Below, one piece after another: positions 53,862 to 63,498 of a DNA stretch of 64,000 bases; the stretch's first letter is position 1, and the number at the start of each line of letters is the position of its first letter. The notes beneath the pieces were generated by a model. That model had not been told where the DNA came from. It ran no database searches and saw only the letters and a program-made list of their open reading frames with translations. The position numbers and the translations under genes are program-made. This DNA is from Ignavibacteria bacterium (GTDB lineage: Bacteria > Bacteroidota > Ignavibacteria > Kapaibacteriales > UBA961), in contig JADJXV010000028.1 of the NCBI GenBank assembly GCA_016720145.1, positions 327,655 through 391,654 of the forward strand, read 5' to 3'.

Positions 53862-54725
53862 TTACAATTTTTTATTAGTAATTGCGAAAGTCGGAGAATA
53901 TTTATCTGTCGATAGAATTCTCTGCTCACCGGTTTGGTTATTCACATTGATTATCACGGGTGCCTTCATATTCGCTGTCATTTCATGAGACAAAGTTACA
54001 ACCACAAACGCAGATGAAAAGGCAGGATTAAATGCATCGCGAAGATCGTACTGGCTGTCAAGTAACCAAGGGCTCAGCATTGGGAAGCCGATTGAGGGCT
54101 GCTCTAATGACACGAGCCATTTAAACGGTGCTGTGTCTTCATCGCTAATTATAACAAAATTAAGTAAGTTGGAGAAACCAAGCAATCCGTCCTGAAAGTG
54201 AATAATTTGGCTGTCCGCTACTTCAATACTGCCAAATTGAGCTGTGAAAATCGTTCGTACATTATCAACAGAAGGCACATTTTTTCGCAAGGGAAGAGGA
54301 GCTTTACTCTCAATGCTATGATGAGTAGAATAATTGTCACCGGGAAGAATAATCTGTTCACCGGTCTGACGCTCAACATTCAATAATATCGGTGCTTTCA
54401 TATTGGCAGTCATTCTTTTTTGTTCATCAAGGAGAGTCACAATGACAAAAATCGAACTTGTATCAAGGTCATATTCGATTGTAGGGGAAAATTCCATATC
54501 TACATACCAAGGGCTCAAAAGTGGGAATCCGATTGTGGGGTTTTTGACGGACAATAGCCATCGGAAGGGTGCAGTAGCTTCTTCGCTAACGAGAATGAAT
54601 TCATGGAGTTCCGGGAATCCTAATAATCCTGCATCAAATGTAAAAACATGTTTACTATCGAAGTGAACATCGCCGAAATCTGATGTTTGAAGTGAGACGG
54701 TGGTTGGTACTGATGCATCCTGCAT
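53862..54725 (-). CDS. fliW: Flagellar assembly factor FliW, tandem two-domain form
   Basis: FliW binds CsrA and keeps it off the flagellin mRNA until flagellin itself competes. Normal FliW has about 150 residues; this one has 287 and contains two complete FliW domains. Domain one spans about 14-130 (FTFDAGLLGFPELHEFILV, TAPFRWLLSVKNPTIGFPLLSPW, MTANMKAPILLNV, TGEQIIL). Domain two spans about 160-275 (IHFQDGLLGFSNLLNFVII, TAPFKWLVSLEQPSIGFPMLSPW, MTANMKAPVIINV, TGEQRIL). The linker is about 25 residues. Both halves keep the same conserved motifs, so neither looks like a decayed copy. The csrA gene follows 26 bases later. A single chain could bind both subunits of a CsrA dimer. Confidence 0.93.
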   Translation of the reverse strand: MQDASVPTTVSLQTSDFGDVHFDSKHVFTFDAGLLGFPELHEFILVSEEATAPFRWLLSVKNPTIGFPLLSPWYVDMEFSPTIEYDLDTSSIFVIVTLLDEQKRMTANMKAPILLNVERQTGEQIILPGDNYSTHHSIESKAPLPLRKNVPSVDNVRTIFTAQFGSIEVADSQIIHFQDGLLGFSNLLNFVIISDEDTAPFKWLVSLEQPSIGFPMLSPWLLDSQYDLRDAFNPAFSSAFVVVTLSHEMTANMKAPVIINVNNQTGEQRILSTDKYSPTFAITNKKL

Positions 54726-54769
54726 ATTAGTTCTCCATGAAGTTAATAAATGTACACTATGTTCATTAT

Positions 54770-54953
54770 GATATCAAGTTATTACAGCTTTTTACTTTCG
54801 ACTTTCGACTTTTGACTTACAGACTTTCGACTTTCGACTTTTGACTTTTGACTTTCGACTTACCGACTTACAGACTTACCGACTTACAGACTTACAGACT
54901 TACCGACTTACGACTTACCGACTTACGACTTACCGACTTACGACTTACTACTG
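54770..54953 (-). repeat. TAAGTCG array directly after the MotB-like gene
   Basis: On the minus strand this reads TAGTAAGTCGTAAGTCGGTAAG..., and the stop codon TAG of the MotB-like gene is itself part of it. Units of 7-8 bases degrade to AAAGTCGAAAGTC further on. It fills most of the gap to the fliW gene. Confidence 0.9.
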
Positions 54954-55724
54954 CAGAGTAACCTTTGAGACCGAGTCCGAAATATACCCTTCTGACGATG
55001 GGGTCGTATGCGGAAGCTCGGTAATCATAATTTCTACCCTTCGGTTTTTTGCTCTGCCTTCTGTTGAGGTATTGGGAGCAATTGCTTGTGTTGCACCGTA
55101 GCCACGAACTGAAAAATTTTTCTCGGGTACGCCGCGCTGAAGCAAGTAATATCCAATATTCATTGCACGTTCGGAGGATAAGTGCCAATTTGATTCAAAT
55201 TGAAATGTACGGATTGGAATACTATCTGTAAATCCATCGACGCTGATTTGCTTATCAATTCCTACAAATATCGCTGCTAGGGAGTCCAGCACTGCGAGCG
55301 CTCTCGGCTGTATATCTGCCTTGCCGGATGTAAACAGTAATGCTTCGGGTAAAGCAAGCTTTAGTCCATCGGGAGTACGCTCCGCTTTTACGAGTCCGTT
55401 CGTTATTTCCTTGAGGAGAGAGCGCTCTACTTCGAGCGTAATTTGGTCAATTGTTTTCTGTGGAGCTTTTGGTAATATCGGCTGAGGAATACCATCTGTC
55501 CCCGGAAGAATTTTGTCGCTGTGTGGCTGTTTATCTCCTGTTGGCTTGAAATAATCCGTCATTGCAGCTGAGAATTCTTTGTATTTTCCGGTGTCCACCT
55601 GAGCCGAAGCATAGAGAATTACGAACAGTCCAAGAAGGAGAGTAATCAAATCTGCATACGTGAGTAAATATCTGTCTGCTCCGGTTGAACCTTCTATTTC
55701 ATGATGATGTTTGAGCCGGTTCAT
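54948..55724 (-). CDS. MotB-like stator protein with OmpA peptidoglycan-binding domain
   Basis: This is a 258-residue flagellar stator or stator-like protein. The N-terminus has a short cytoplasmic stretch and one membrane helix, YLLTYADLITLLLGLFVILYA (residues 19-39), with the proton-conducting Asp25 in YADL. The C-terminal OmpA/MotB domain (about 135-240) shows LLFTSGKADIQPRALAVLDSLA, DGFTDSIPI, SSERAMNIGYYLLQRGV and NRRVEIMI, which anchor to peptidoglycan. The motA partner gene is not adjacent in this window. It precedes fliW and csrA in the same direction, separated by a TAAGTCG array. The annotation as motB is likely, but a gliding or other stator is also possible. Confidence 0.88.
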   Translation of the reverse strand: MNRLKHHHEIEGSTGADRYLLTYADLITLLLGLFVILYASAQVDTGKYKEFSAAMTDYFKPTGDKQPHSDKILPGTDGIPQPILPKAPQKTIDQITLEVERSLLKEITNGLVKAERTPDGLKLALPEALLFTSGKADIQPRALAVLDSLAAIFVGIDKQISVDGFTDSIPIRTFQFESNWHLSSERAMNIGYYLLQRGVPEKNFSVRGYGATQAIAPNTSTEGRAKNRRVEIMITELPHTTPSSEGYISDSVSKVTLQ

Positions 55725-55767
55725 ATATGTATCTGCTGTAAATTTATTTAATTAGCTCGTAATTATA

Positions 55768-55805
55768 CCGCAGGACTTGGCTATGTATCACCAAGTCCTG
55801 CAGGT
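55768..55805 (-). terminator. Probable terminator after the BNR-type T9SS protein
   Basis: CCTGCAGGACTTGG pairs with CCAAGTCCTGCGG on the minus strand, 15 bases after the stop of the gene ending at 55820. The T-run is weak. Confidence 0.55.
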
Positions 55806-55819
55806 AATTCTGAGCATCA

Positions 55820-58800
55820 TTAATGAGCTACCACTACTTTTTGAACGATACGCTCAGTGCCATCGAGTGTAAACAGAATTGAATAAATTCCATTTGACAG
55901 ATTTGATGTTTCGAAGCGCAAAATACCATGAGTATTATTACCCGCCACTGCTTCTTCAAATAAAGTGCCAACCGTCTCACCTAGTAAATTTGTGATCTCT
56001 ACTTTTAAATGATGTGCAGGACGATTGAGCTCGTAGGTAATGAATGTTGTACTATTGGCAGGATTCGGGTAAATTGATGCAGAAAGCGATTCTCCAACGG
56101 ACACATCGGTCGGTTCATCGACACCAACCGCCGTTTCAAAACCTGCTATTTTATAAATTATTCCGTTGAATGGATCCGAAACCCAGAAGTTCTTGTCGCG
56201 AGGGTCATACTCAATAGCGCGGGCATTAATCGGACTGCCGTTGAAGCTAAGTTCCATTCTCGAGACTTCTTTGCTGAGGTCATTTTTATCGATTTTCACG
56301 TTGTACTGTGATGATCCGTAGCCTGTCTGATAGACATATTGTTTACCATCGTAACACAAGCAGCGTGGACCGGCCGCCACTTGGTAGGGATTACTGACAG
56401 AAGTAATTGTTTCTCCTGTCGCAGGATCGACAGTATAGAGAATTCTTTTGCCATCACGATCACCTGCTATGAGTTTGCCATCGACTAATTCTAATCCAAC
56501 CGGATAATATTTTGCAGAACTTAACATTGTACGAATGACAACGCCATTGGTATCCATGACGATAATTGAGCCACCGCTACCGGTAATGTCAGTCAATTTA
56601 TGGACATACAAAGTACCAGTTGCTGTGTCTAACGTAAGGTCGGTGCAGAGAGTATCACACGGTATGATACGTTCTACACTATAGGTCGTTGAATTAATCC
56701 GATACGCTTTGCGTTCATAAAAGCTTGTCGCCCAGAGCGAACCTTGCCCATCATACGCTAGTCCATACGGGAAAAAAGGAACAGTGACGGTATTGAGTAC
56801 CGAACCGATTTGAATCTGACCAATAGTAAATGTTCGCGAAATTCGTGATTCTGTTGGATTAGTAAGCGAGGATACTCTAATTCGTGCATAGTGTGTATTA
56901 CGAGTAGGAACAGCCCATTCGAGATAATCACCCGTGAGGTTGTCTGTGATAAGTGACCAGCTTTGACCGTTATTGATAGAGTATTCTACTTTAACGGGAG
57001 GAGTAAATCCATACCACGATAGATGTCTTGTCGTGCCGGTTAAATAGCTTTCGCCGCCAATAGGCGCTGTAATTTCTTGATTGGTAATTACTTCCGTTGG
57101 TACATCTACTTCCCACATTGACCGGCCGTGGGTTGACGCACGGAGAATTAACGTATTAGGAACGGTTGGTGTACCTGTATAAAATTGTAAATCCATAACG
57201 GAGGTATTTGGGAAACCGGTACCGAGAGGAAACCAAGATTCTCCGCCATTATAGCTACCATAGACGCCAATATCTGTTCCAACGAACATTATATTCTCAT
57301 CATCAGGATGAAGTGCGAGGCAATTCGTGGGTACATCGGGCAAGTTTTTACCAATGTCTTTCCAAGTTTTACCAAGATCTGTTGTTTTGAAAACATGTGC
57401 CGAATTAAAACCGGACAGCGTGATGTAGCAGGTATTTTCTGTGTTTGGCGATGGCTCAATATCTGAAACATACCGTGTAGGTAAGCCATTGGTATTAATA
57501 GTGATCCATGCATCGGCTTCTTGCCCGCCACCTTGATTAGTGACTAACAATTCACCACGCTCGCTGCCGATATAAATAATATCTGGATTGACTTGTGAAG
57601 CAGCAATCATTGAAATTCTCGACTTCAATTGAGGGGAAATCTTATCCCATTTCGCACCTTGATTATAAGATGCATACAAGCTTCTTCGACCACTGAAAAG
57701 AGTATTTGTCCCTGGATCGACCAATAAAGGACTTGCCCACAATCCCGGATCTCCTGCCGGAAATCCAGAACTAATATTTGCAAATGTTCCATTCTTTACA
57801 TCTACTCTAAACATAGATCCAGCTTCCTGTGTCTCAGCGTACACGATATTTGGGTTGTTTGCATCAATTGCTGCAAACCCACCATCTCCACCGGAAATTT
57901 CACCCCACTTTACAGCACTATTACTCATAGTACCATTGTCTTGAGAGCCACCATACATTACTTTTGGTTTGGTTTGATCCAATGCAAAATTTCCATGAAA
58001 TTGAGTAACGGCGAGTCCATTATTGATGGTAAACCAAGTTTCACCGGCATCATCGCTGACTGCCATTCCACCATCATTGCCTACATAAACTGTATTGGGA
58101 TTGATAGGACTAAAATATGCGCAATGCATATCAGGGTGAGTGTTGGTGCCATAGCCACCGACAAGTGTCCAATTTGCTCCGTTGTCATCGGTTCTGTAGA
58201 GATTAACTCCACCTACTAGTACTATCTTAGGATTAGTTGGATGTACAGCGATAAAGTTGTCATACGATCCTTGGCTTGGCTGATTAAAAATTGATGCATC
58301 CGAAAAAACTTCTGTCCAGGTTTGTCCATTATCCGCTGATCGTATCACAGCACCGGTTTCCGTACTATTTGGTACTGCTCTATCGACTAAAGCATAGACT
58401 ATTTTGGGGTCTGAAGGGGACATTTGGACTGAGATTCTGCCTACTCCATCATACGTGATGTCTTTTTTGTCACCCCATGATTCACCACCATCAGATGAAC
58501 GGTATATTCCGACACCACTTACAGCGGCAATCACATCGTTAGGGTCTTTGGGATTAATACTGATATCACAAATACTTCCGAGATTCATCGTTCGGCGCCA
58601 GGTCGCACCGGCATCGGTCGATTTATAAAAACCTGCATTAGAATATACTCCACCTGCATAGATGAGATTGGAGTTCATTGGGTGAACGTAAATTTTAGAA
58701 AATCCGCTCACATTAGCTAACCCAATGAGATTCCAGGTTGTTCCTCCATTGGTTGTTTTGAAAACACCGGCTCCGGAATAACCGTAATGTCCGCTCGCCA

Positions 58801-59275
58801 ATTCACCGGTTGCTGCATAGAGTATATCCGGATTTTTAGGATCCATCGCGAGCGCGCCCATGGAGATAGAATTTTCGTAGTCCATGATTGGTTCCCATTT
58901 ACCCCCGCCATTGATAGTTTTCCATACTCCACCGTTGGCAGCAGCCACATAGACAACTCCATCATTAGTCGGGTGATGGATGATACTTCTGACACGTCCA
59001 CCTACATCAAACGGTCCTGCTTGCCTCCATTGTGGCTGTTGGGATAGTAATTGAGCACCACTTTTTTTGGAAGTGTAGAATTTGCGTTGTTCATTAAGTG
59101 CTTTAACGAGAGCACCTTCAGGAATTTTATCATAAGGAAAGGCACGCTGCTCGTGAAAAGCACGCTCACGTTCTGCGGGTTTGCTCTTACGTTCTTTATT
59201 TAGGTCTGATTGAGAAAATGCCTGTTCGGAAATCAAGGCAAGTGAGAGGGCGAGAAGAAGAAAAATTGATTTCAT
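55820..59275 (-). CDS. Large secreted protein with BNR/VPS10-type propeller and T9SS sorting domain
   Basis: This is an exported protein of 1151 residues. The signal peptide is residues 1-21 (KSIFLLLALSLALISEQAFSQ). Residues about 90-730 form a large beta-propeller with repeated SxDGGxTW boxes (GVWKTINGGGKWEPI, GVFKTTNGGTTWNLIG, GIYRSSDGGESWG, VIRSADNGQTWTEVF, AVSDDAGETWFTI), the pattern of VPS10/BNR-sialidase-like proteins. Residues 755-840 look like an Ig-like domain (APIGGESYLTGTTRHLSWYG). Residues about 850-1050 look like a small NHL-type propeller. The last 88 residues (IYPNPANSTTFITYELN ... GIYSILFTLDGTERIVQKVVVAH) are a T9SS sorting domain. Enzyme activity cannot be assigned: sialidase-like Asp boxes alone are not evidence of catalysis. 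It is a neighbour of a broken paralogue. Confidence 0.88.
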   Translation of the reverse strand: MKSIFLLLALSLALISEQAFSQSDLNKERKSKPAERERAFHEQRAFPYDKIPEGALVKALNEQRKFYTSKKSGAQLLSQQPQWRQAGPFDVGGRVRSIIHHPTNDGVVYVAAANGGVWKTINGGGKWEPIMDYENSISMGALAMDPKNPDILYAATGELASGHYGYSGAGVFKTTNGGTTWNLIGLANVSGFSKIYVHPMNSNLIYAGGVYSNAGFYKSTDAGATWRRTMNLGSICDISINPKDPNDVIAAVSGVGIYRSSDGGESWGDKKDITYDGVGRISVQMSPSDPKIVYALVDRAVPNSTETGAVIRSADNGQTWTEVFSDASIFNQPSQGSYDNFIAVHPTNPKIVLVGGVNLYRTDDNGANWTLVGGYGTNTHPDMHCAYFSPINPNTVYVGNDGGMAVSDDAGETWFTINNGLAVTQFHGNFALDQTKPKVMYGGSQDNGTMSNSAVKWGEISGGDGGFAAIDANNPNIVYAETQEAGSMFRVDVKNGTFANISSGFPAGDPGLWASPLLVDPGTNTLFSGRRSLYASYNQGAKWDKISPQLKSRISMIAASQVNPDIIYIGSERGELLVTNQGGGQEADAWITINTNGLPTRYVSDIEPSPNTENTCYITLSGFNSAHVFKTTDLGKTWKDIGKNLPDVPTNCLALHPDDENIMFVGTDIGVYGSYNGGESWFPLGTGFPNTSVMDLQFYTGTPTVPNTLILRASTHGRSMWEVDVPTEVITNQEITAPIGGESYLTGTTRHLSWYGFTPPVKVEYSINNGQSWSLITDNLTGDYLEWAVPTRNTHYARIRVSSLTNPTESRISRTFTIGQIQIGSVLNTVTVPFFPYGLAYDGQGSLWATSFYERKAYRINSTTYSVERIIPCDTLCTDLTLDTATGTLYVHKLTDITGSGGSIIVMDTNGVVIRTMLSSAKYYPVGLELVDGKLIAGDRDGKRILYTVDPATGETITSVSNPYQVAAGPRCLCYDGKQYVYQTGYGSSQYNVKIDKNDLSKEVSRMELSFNGSPINARAIEYDPRDKNFWVSDPFNGIIYKIAGFETAVGVDEPTDVSVGESLSASIYPNPANSTTFITYELNRPAHHLKVEITNLLGETVGTLFEEAVAGNNTHGILRFETSNLSNGIYSILFTLDGTERIVQKVVVAH

Positions 59276-59412
59276 AAAATAACTCCATAGAATAAAGATA
59301 GAAATATAGTTTTTGTTGTTAAATCCGAAAGCACAACTTACGGAAAGGGCTACTAATAATCAAAAGGTAAATACTTCGATACGACTTATAAATGTTAAAA
59401 TCGTAAAATTAT

Positions 59413-61800
59413 ATCAGTGTGAAATTATTAATCTATGAGCGATACGTTCACCACTGTCAACTGAAAATACGATAGAATAAATTCCTGATGGCAAGTCTGA
59501 AGAATCGAATTGTACTATCTCTGAGTCATTCGCTTTACTTACCATATTGTCATATAAAGTATGTACTACTACACCAAGTAAATCAATTACTCAATCTTGA
59601 CATTACAATCCGAACTACGTAACGCAAAGGATATATAAGATGTAGCTGATACAGGATTAGGATAAATATCAGCTGTCAAAAAAATAGTTTCTTTCGAAAA
59701 AGGTAATTCGTCTGCGCCTACTACAGTAATTGCTTCGTTTGGTACATCTACTTCCCACATTGAGCGACCATGAGTGGACACTCGGAGAATTATAGTATTA
59801 GGTTCTACAGGATTACCCATATAAAACTGCATATCCATCACCGATGTTGTAGGGAATCCCACACCAAGTGGAAGCCATGAAACTCCTCCATTATAGGTGC
59901 AAAACACTCCTACATGAGTCCCGACAAAAAGATTTTCTCGTCATCCGGGTGTATGGATACAATTCGTCGGTACATTCGGTAATGAATTGCTCAGATTTAC
60001 CCATGTTTTCCAAGATCTGAAGTCTTGCACATGATCGGAATTATAACCGAAAGGGTCACAAAACAAATATTTTCGTCATTTAATGAGGTTCAATATCCGT
60101 AATATAGCGCAGTGGAAGACCTGTGTTATTTATTCTTGTCCAAGAGTCCTGACCCTCCACCTTCGGTCGTAACCCAGACCTCGCCATTAGTGGTACCGAT
60201 AAATATAACATCAGGATTAGCTTGTGATGGAGCAATGCTAGTGATTTTACCATCAAAAACCGGAGAAATTCTTTCCCATTTCATCCCTTGATTGTAAGAA
60301 GCGTAGAGTCCGCTTCGACCGCTGAAGAGTGTATTAGTGCTCGGATCTACGACTAATGGTGCTGCCCAAATACCGTTATCATTCGATGGTATTCCGCTAC
60401 TAATTTTCGTTGAAGAACCGTTTTTTATATCAATTCTTGTCAAATCTCCCGCAGACTGTGTCTCTGCATAAATAATATTCGAATTCTTACTGTCAAGAGC
60501 TGCAAGTCCTCCATCGCCGCCTAAATATTCTCCCCATCTATTGGAGGAATTACTGATAGTTCCATTATCTTGAGTGCCGCCGTACATGACTTTTGAAGCT
60601 TGGTTTGATCCATCGCAAAATTCCCGTGGAACTGTGTAACGGCGAGTCCGCTATTAATGACACTCCATGTCTCACCTGCGTCGTCGCTTCTATTCATGCG
60701 CCGTCACAGCCCACATACAACACATTGGGATGTATAGGGTTAAAAAATCCGCAATGCATATCCGGATGTACACTCATGAAATATCCCCCAACTTGTGTCC
60801 AATTCACGCCTTCATCATCACTTCTAAATAAGTTCACTCCGCCAATGAGCACAATCTTCGGATTCGTCGGGTGGACTGTGATAAAATTATCATATCCGCC
60901 TTGACTGCTATTACCCTGAAAACTAAAAATATTTGCATCGGTGAACATCAGTTGCCACGTAATTCCGTTGTCTTTAGATCGTATTACCGAACCGCTCGTA
61001 CCCTGTCTGTCCACAAGAGCATAGACTGTATTAGGGTCTGAAGGTGCCATTTGGAGAGATCCTACCGATGGATGTAACCGGCCAATTTTACCTTCGAGCC
61101 CCATGTCTCTCACCATCAGTTGAGCGGAAAATCCCTACACTAATGACTGATCAAGAATGGTGGTCTGCCCATCAGGTTGGATTGATGGTAATATCAGATA
61201 CATTACCGTTTATGATGCGTGCGTCGCCACGATGCACCACCATTGGAAGATTGGTATACGCCGGCATTCGAAGGGACCGGCAGCCTAATGGCGTTCAAAT
61301 TATGCAGTTGCATACATTTTGAAAATCCGCCAACATTAGCTAACCCTACAGATTTCCAAGAAATTCCGGCATCGGTAGATTTGAAAATTCCCTGCCCCGG
61401 AATAGCCATAATGTCCACTTGCATATTCGCCTGTACCAGAAAAAAAGAACTGGGATTACTATTATCATTAGCAAGCGCGCCGACAGAAATTAGAATTTTC
61501 GAAAACCATAATCGGCACCCAACGTCCTCCACCGTCAATCTAGGCTTCCAAACACCTCAATACAATGTACCTACATAGAAAACATCCTCGGCTGGGATTG
61601 GGTGGTGAACAATTGAACGAGTGTGACTTCCCTACGGACTTGGTCGGGTTGACGCCAAAGGGTTGCTTGCAAGGATTTGAGAACCATTTTTTTGGAATTA
61701 TAATAATGCTTTTACTCTTCACGTGCCTTCAAAAGTGCTTCCCTCAGGAATTTTATCGAAAGGAATGCACGTTGTTCATAAAAACGCGCACGAGACTCTG
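59413..61800 (-). pseudogene. Broken paralogue of the BNR-type T9SS protein
   Basis: This matches the previous gene in several frames. ESRARFYEQRAF lies near 61800, then come GIFKSTDAGISWKSVGLANVGGFSK (about 61430-61330), GSVIRSKDNGITW and GGYDNFITVHPTNPKIVLIGGVNLFRSDDEGVNWTQVG (61116-60694), MYGGTQDNGTISNSSNRWGE (60587 onward), THGRSMWEVDVP (about 59750), and a T9SS tail ending ERIAHRLIISH with a stop at 59413. At least six frame changes separate these blocks. The Ig-like and second propeller parts of the intact paralogue are lacking, so it was a shorter version. The C-terminal sorting domain is joined almost directly after the first propeller. The start is not visible. Confidence 0.88.
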
Positions 61801-62133
61801 ACTACTTCGTCAACTGTGCTTTACATCTACAATAGATGTGCGTACCAAAACCAACATTCATACTAAAATCGGAGATACACAGGGGAATATGTCGTTTCAT
61901 ATTTGATAAACAAGTGTTTTCATACTACGGTCTCAATAAATAAAAATATCTAAAGGGTGAATTAAGGTATGGTTGCCAATTCCAAACCACAACCTACGGA
62001 ACGAACGCCTAAATCAAAGGATCAATGTTGGATTGGTTCTTTCTTAACACGGTTTTGAAACTTTCCTTTGTCGCGTGCCGAACTCGCCGCAATTTGGTAA
62101 AAACTCAGTTTGTTGTACTTTTTGAAAAAAATA
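61801..62133. other. Intergenic region, nothing recognised
   Basis: This is AT-rich sequence between two divergently oriented broken genes. No signal peptide for the BNR paralogue, no clear promoter and no repeat could be supported. Confidence 0.5.
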
Positions 62134-63288
62134 TGCTCAGTTTTGAATAATTCGAAACTCACGATTTAATCCGTCAGACAGCCCCGCCAATTCGCCTGCG
62201 GTGGTAAATCCTACCCTCCGTCATCGAACGTGATAAAAACGCTCAATTTCCTACAGAAATCATCAAAAACTCGTGAACTCGGCTTCATGGGAATGATGCG
62301 GTCGCCTGACTGGGGCGGCAGTGGACCAGATGCCGAGCTACGTGATTGCAATGGAGGAAATTCCAAAGTCGATGCAAGTTTTTTCGTCATGCAAGAAAAC
62401 GTCCCCGGGGGACACCCTCGTTCCCTGGGCAATTGAGTCATTTGGCAATGACGAGCAAAAGAAAATCCCTTCGTCCGCCTGCGACAGGCGAAAAGTCGGT
62501 GCATTCTGCCTGTCGCGAACTCGAAGCCGGTTCCGACGCTTCACGGCGGCGTTACCACACCCGGTGTTCTTGAACAACCAAGATTGGGTGACCAACGAAA
62601 CTGGATCATTGAACGGCACAATCGCCGACTTGTATCTCGTGACCCACAGACCGATTTCAAGAAAAACATAAAGGAATTACTCAAGTTCCAACGTTGAGCG
62701 GGACCGCGCAGGATTCGAACCCGGACTCAAAAGAAGATGCTTCGGCATCCACTCAAGCGATACATGTTCGATTGACTGACGAATGTAACTGTTCCACCGA
62801 AAACATCTTAGCGAAGCAGGACGTGGATCTGCGGGATCGCAATGGAAGTATTAAACGGCGATCCCATCGGTATCACGCAGCCCAAGCGCTAGGTATCGCA
62901 CAGGCCCGCGAACGCGCTTCTCGAATAACACTAACACAACGCAAATGGATCCGTGTTGATCCCGGTAGACGGCAATTCAATTCGTTTTTCTCGCCGGAAT
63001 GTCGGTGAAAATCGAGGCATCGCGACTATTGATCATTGCTGCGCGCTGCAACGATGAAGGATAAACATATCCGTTTTGTAAAGAAGCCGCACAAGCCAAA
63101 CCAATGGCTTCCAAAACAGCAGTCGAAGTAACGCTCGAAGCAATTCAAATTCATGTGAGCGGTTTCGGTTGCGTACGCGAATATCATGGAACGTATGCTC
63201 CATGATGCGAAAATCACCGGAGATCTACGAAGGTACATCTGAAATTCAGCATATCGTGATTGCACGGGAGTTGATTAAAGCGTTGTAA
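62134..63288 (+). pseudogene. Acyl-CoA dehydrogenase with many frameshifts
   Basis: Acyl-CoA dehydrogenases oxidise acyl-CoA thioesters with FAD. The remnants appear in order. From 62134 MLSFE and then THDLIRQTA are seen. IERDKNAQFPTEIIK follows near 62225, then GFMGMMRSPDWGGSGPDA and YVIAMEEI. Near 62700 AGFEPG...GIHSS(D)TCSI occurs, then AAQALGIAQARERA at about 62880. ASKTAVEVTLEAIQIH, VREYHGTYAPWC-like fragments, AKIT and EIYEGTSEIQHIVIARELIKAL close it at 63285, with a stop at 63286-63288. Segments of high similarity to the family alternate with frame changes; the total length of about 1150 bases fits one complete gene. The intact last motif (YEGTSEIQ with the catalytic-loop Glu region) shows that substitutions are few, so sequencing errors may cause many of the breaks. 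Confidence 0.85.
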
Positions 63289-63498
63289 TAGAATATCAAT
63301 GTTATTATTGAGAAAGGTGATGTCTGATGAGAATCCGCCCTTTTTTGTTATGCAGTGAGAGTCAGCTATTGATAGTAGCAACCTTAAATTTGGCAAGTAC
63401 TTGAACATTTCGATAGTTTCAATGTGACGGGCAATTGTGTTCAATTAACTGACAGAATCTGTTCCAGGGGCGACTGATTCTCATACCGATTCTTATAA

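Noticed and set aside
55820..59275. BNR-type protein considered as an active sialidase
   Set aside because: Asp-box-like repeats occur in many non-enzymatic propellers and no sialidase catalytic arginine triad could be identified by eye.
62700..62740. A GCAGGATTCGAACCCGG segment that looks like the T arm of a tRNA read from the opposite strand
   Set aside because: No acceptor, anticodon or D arm can be built around it, and the bases code for AGFEPG in the right frame of the broken acyl-CoA dehydrogenase.
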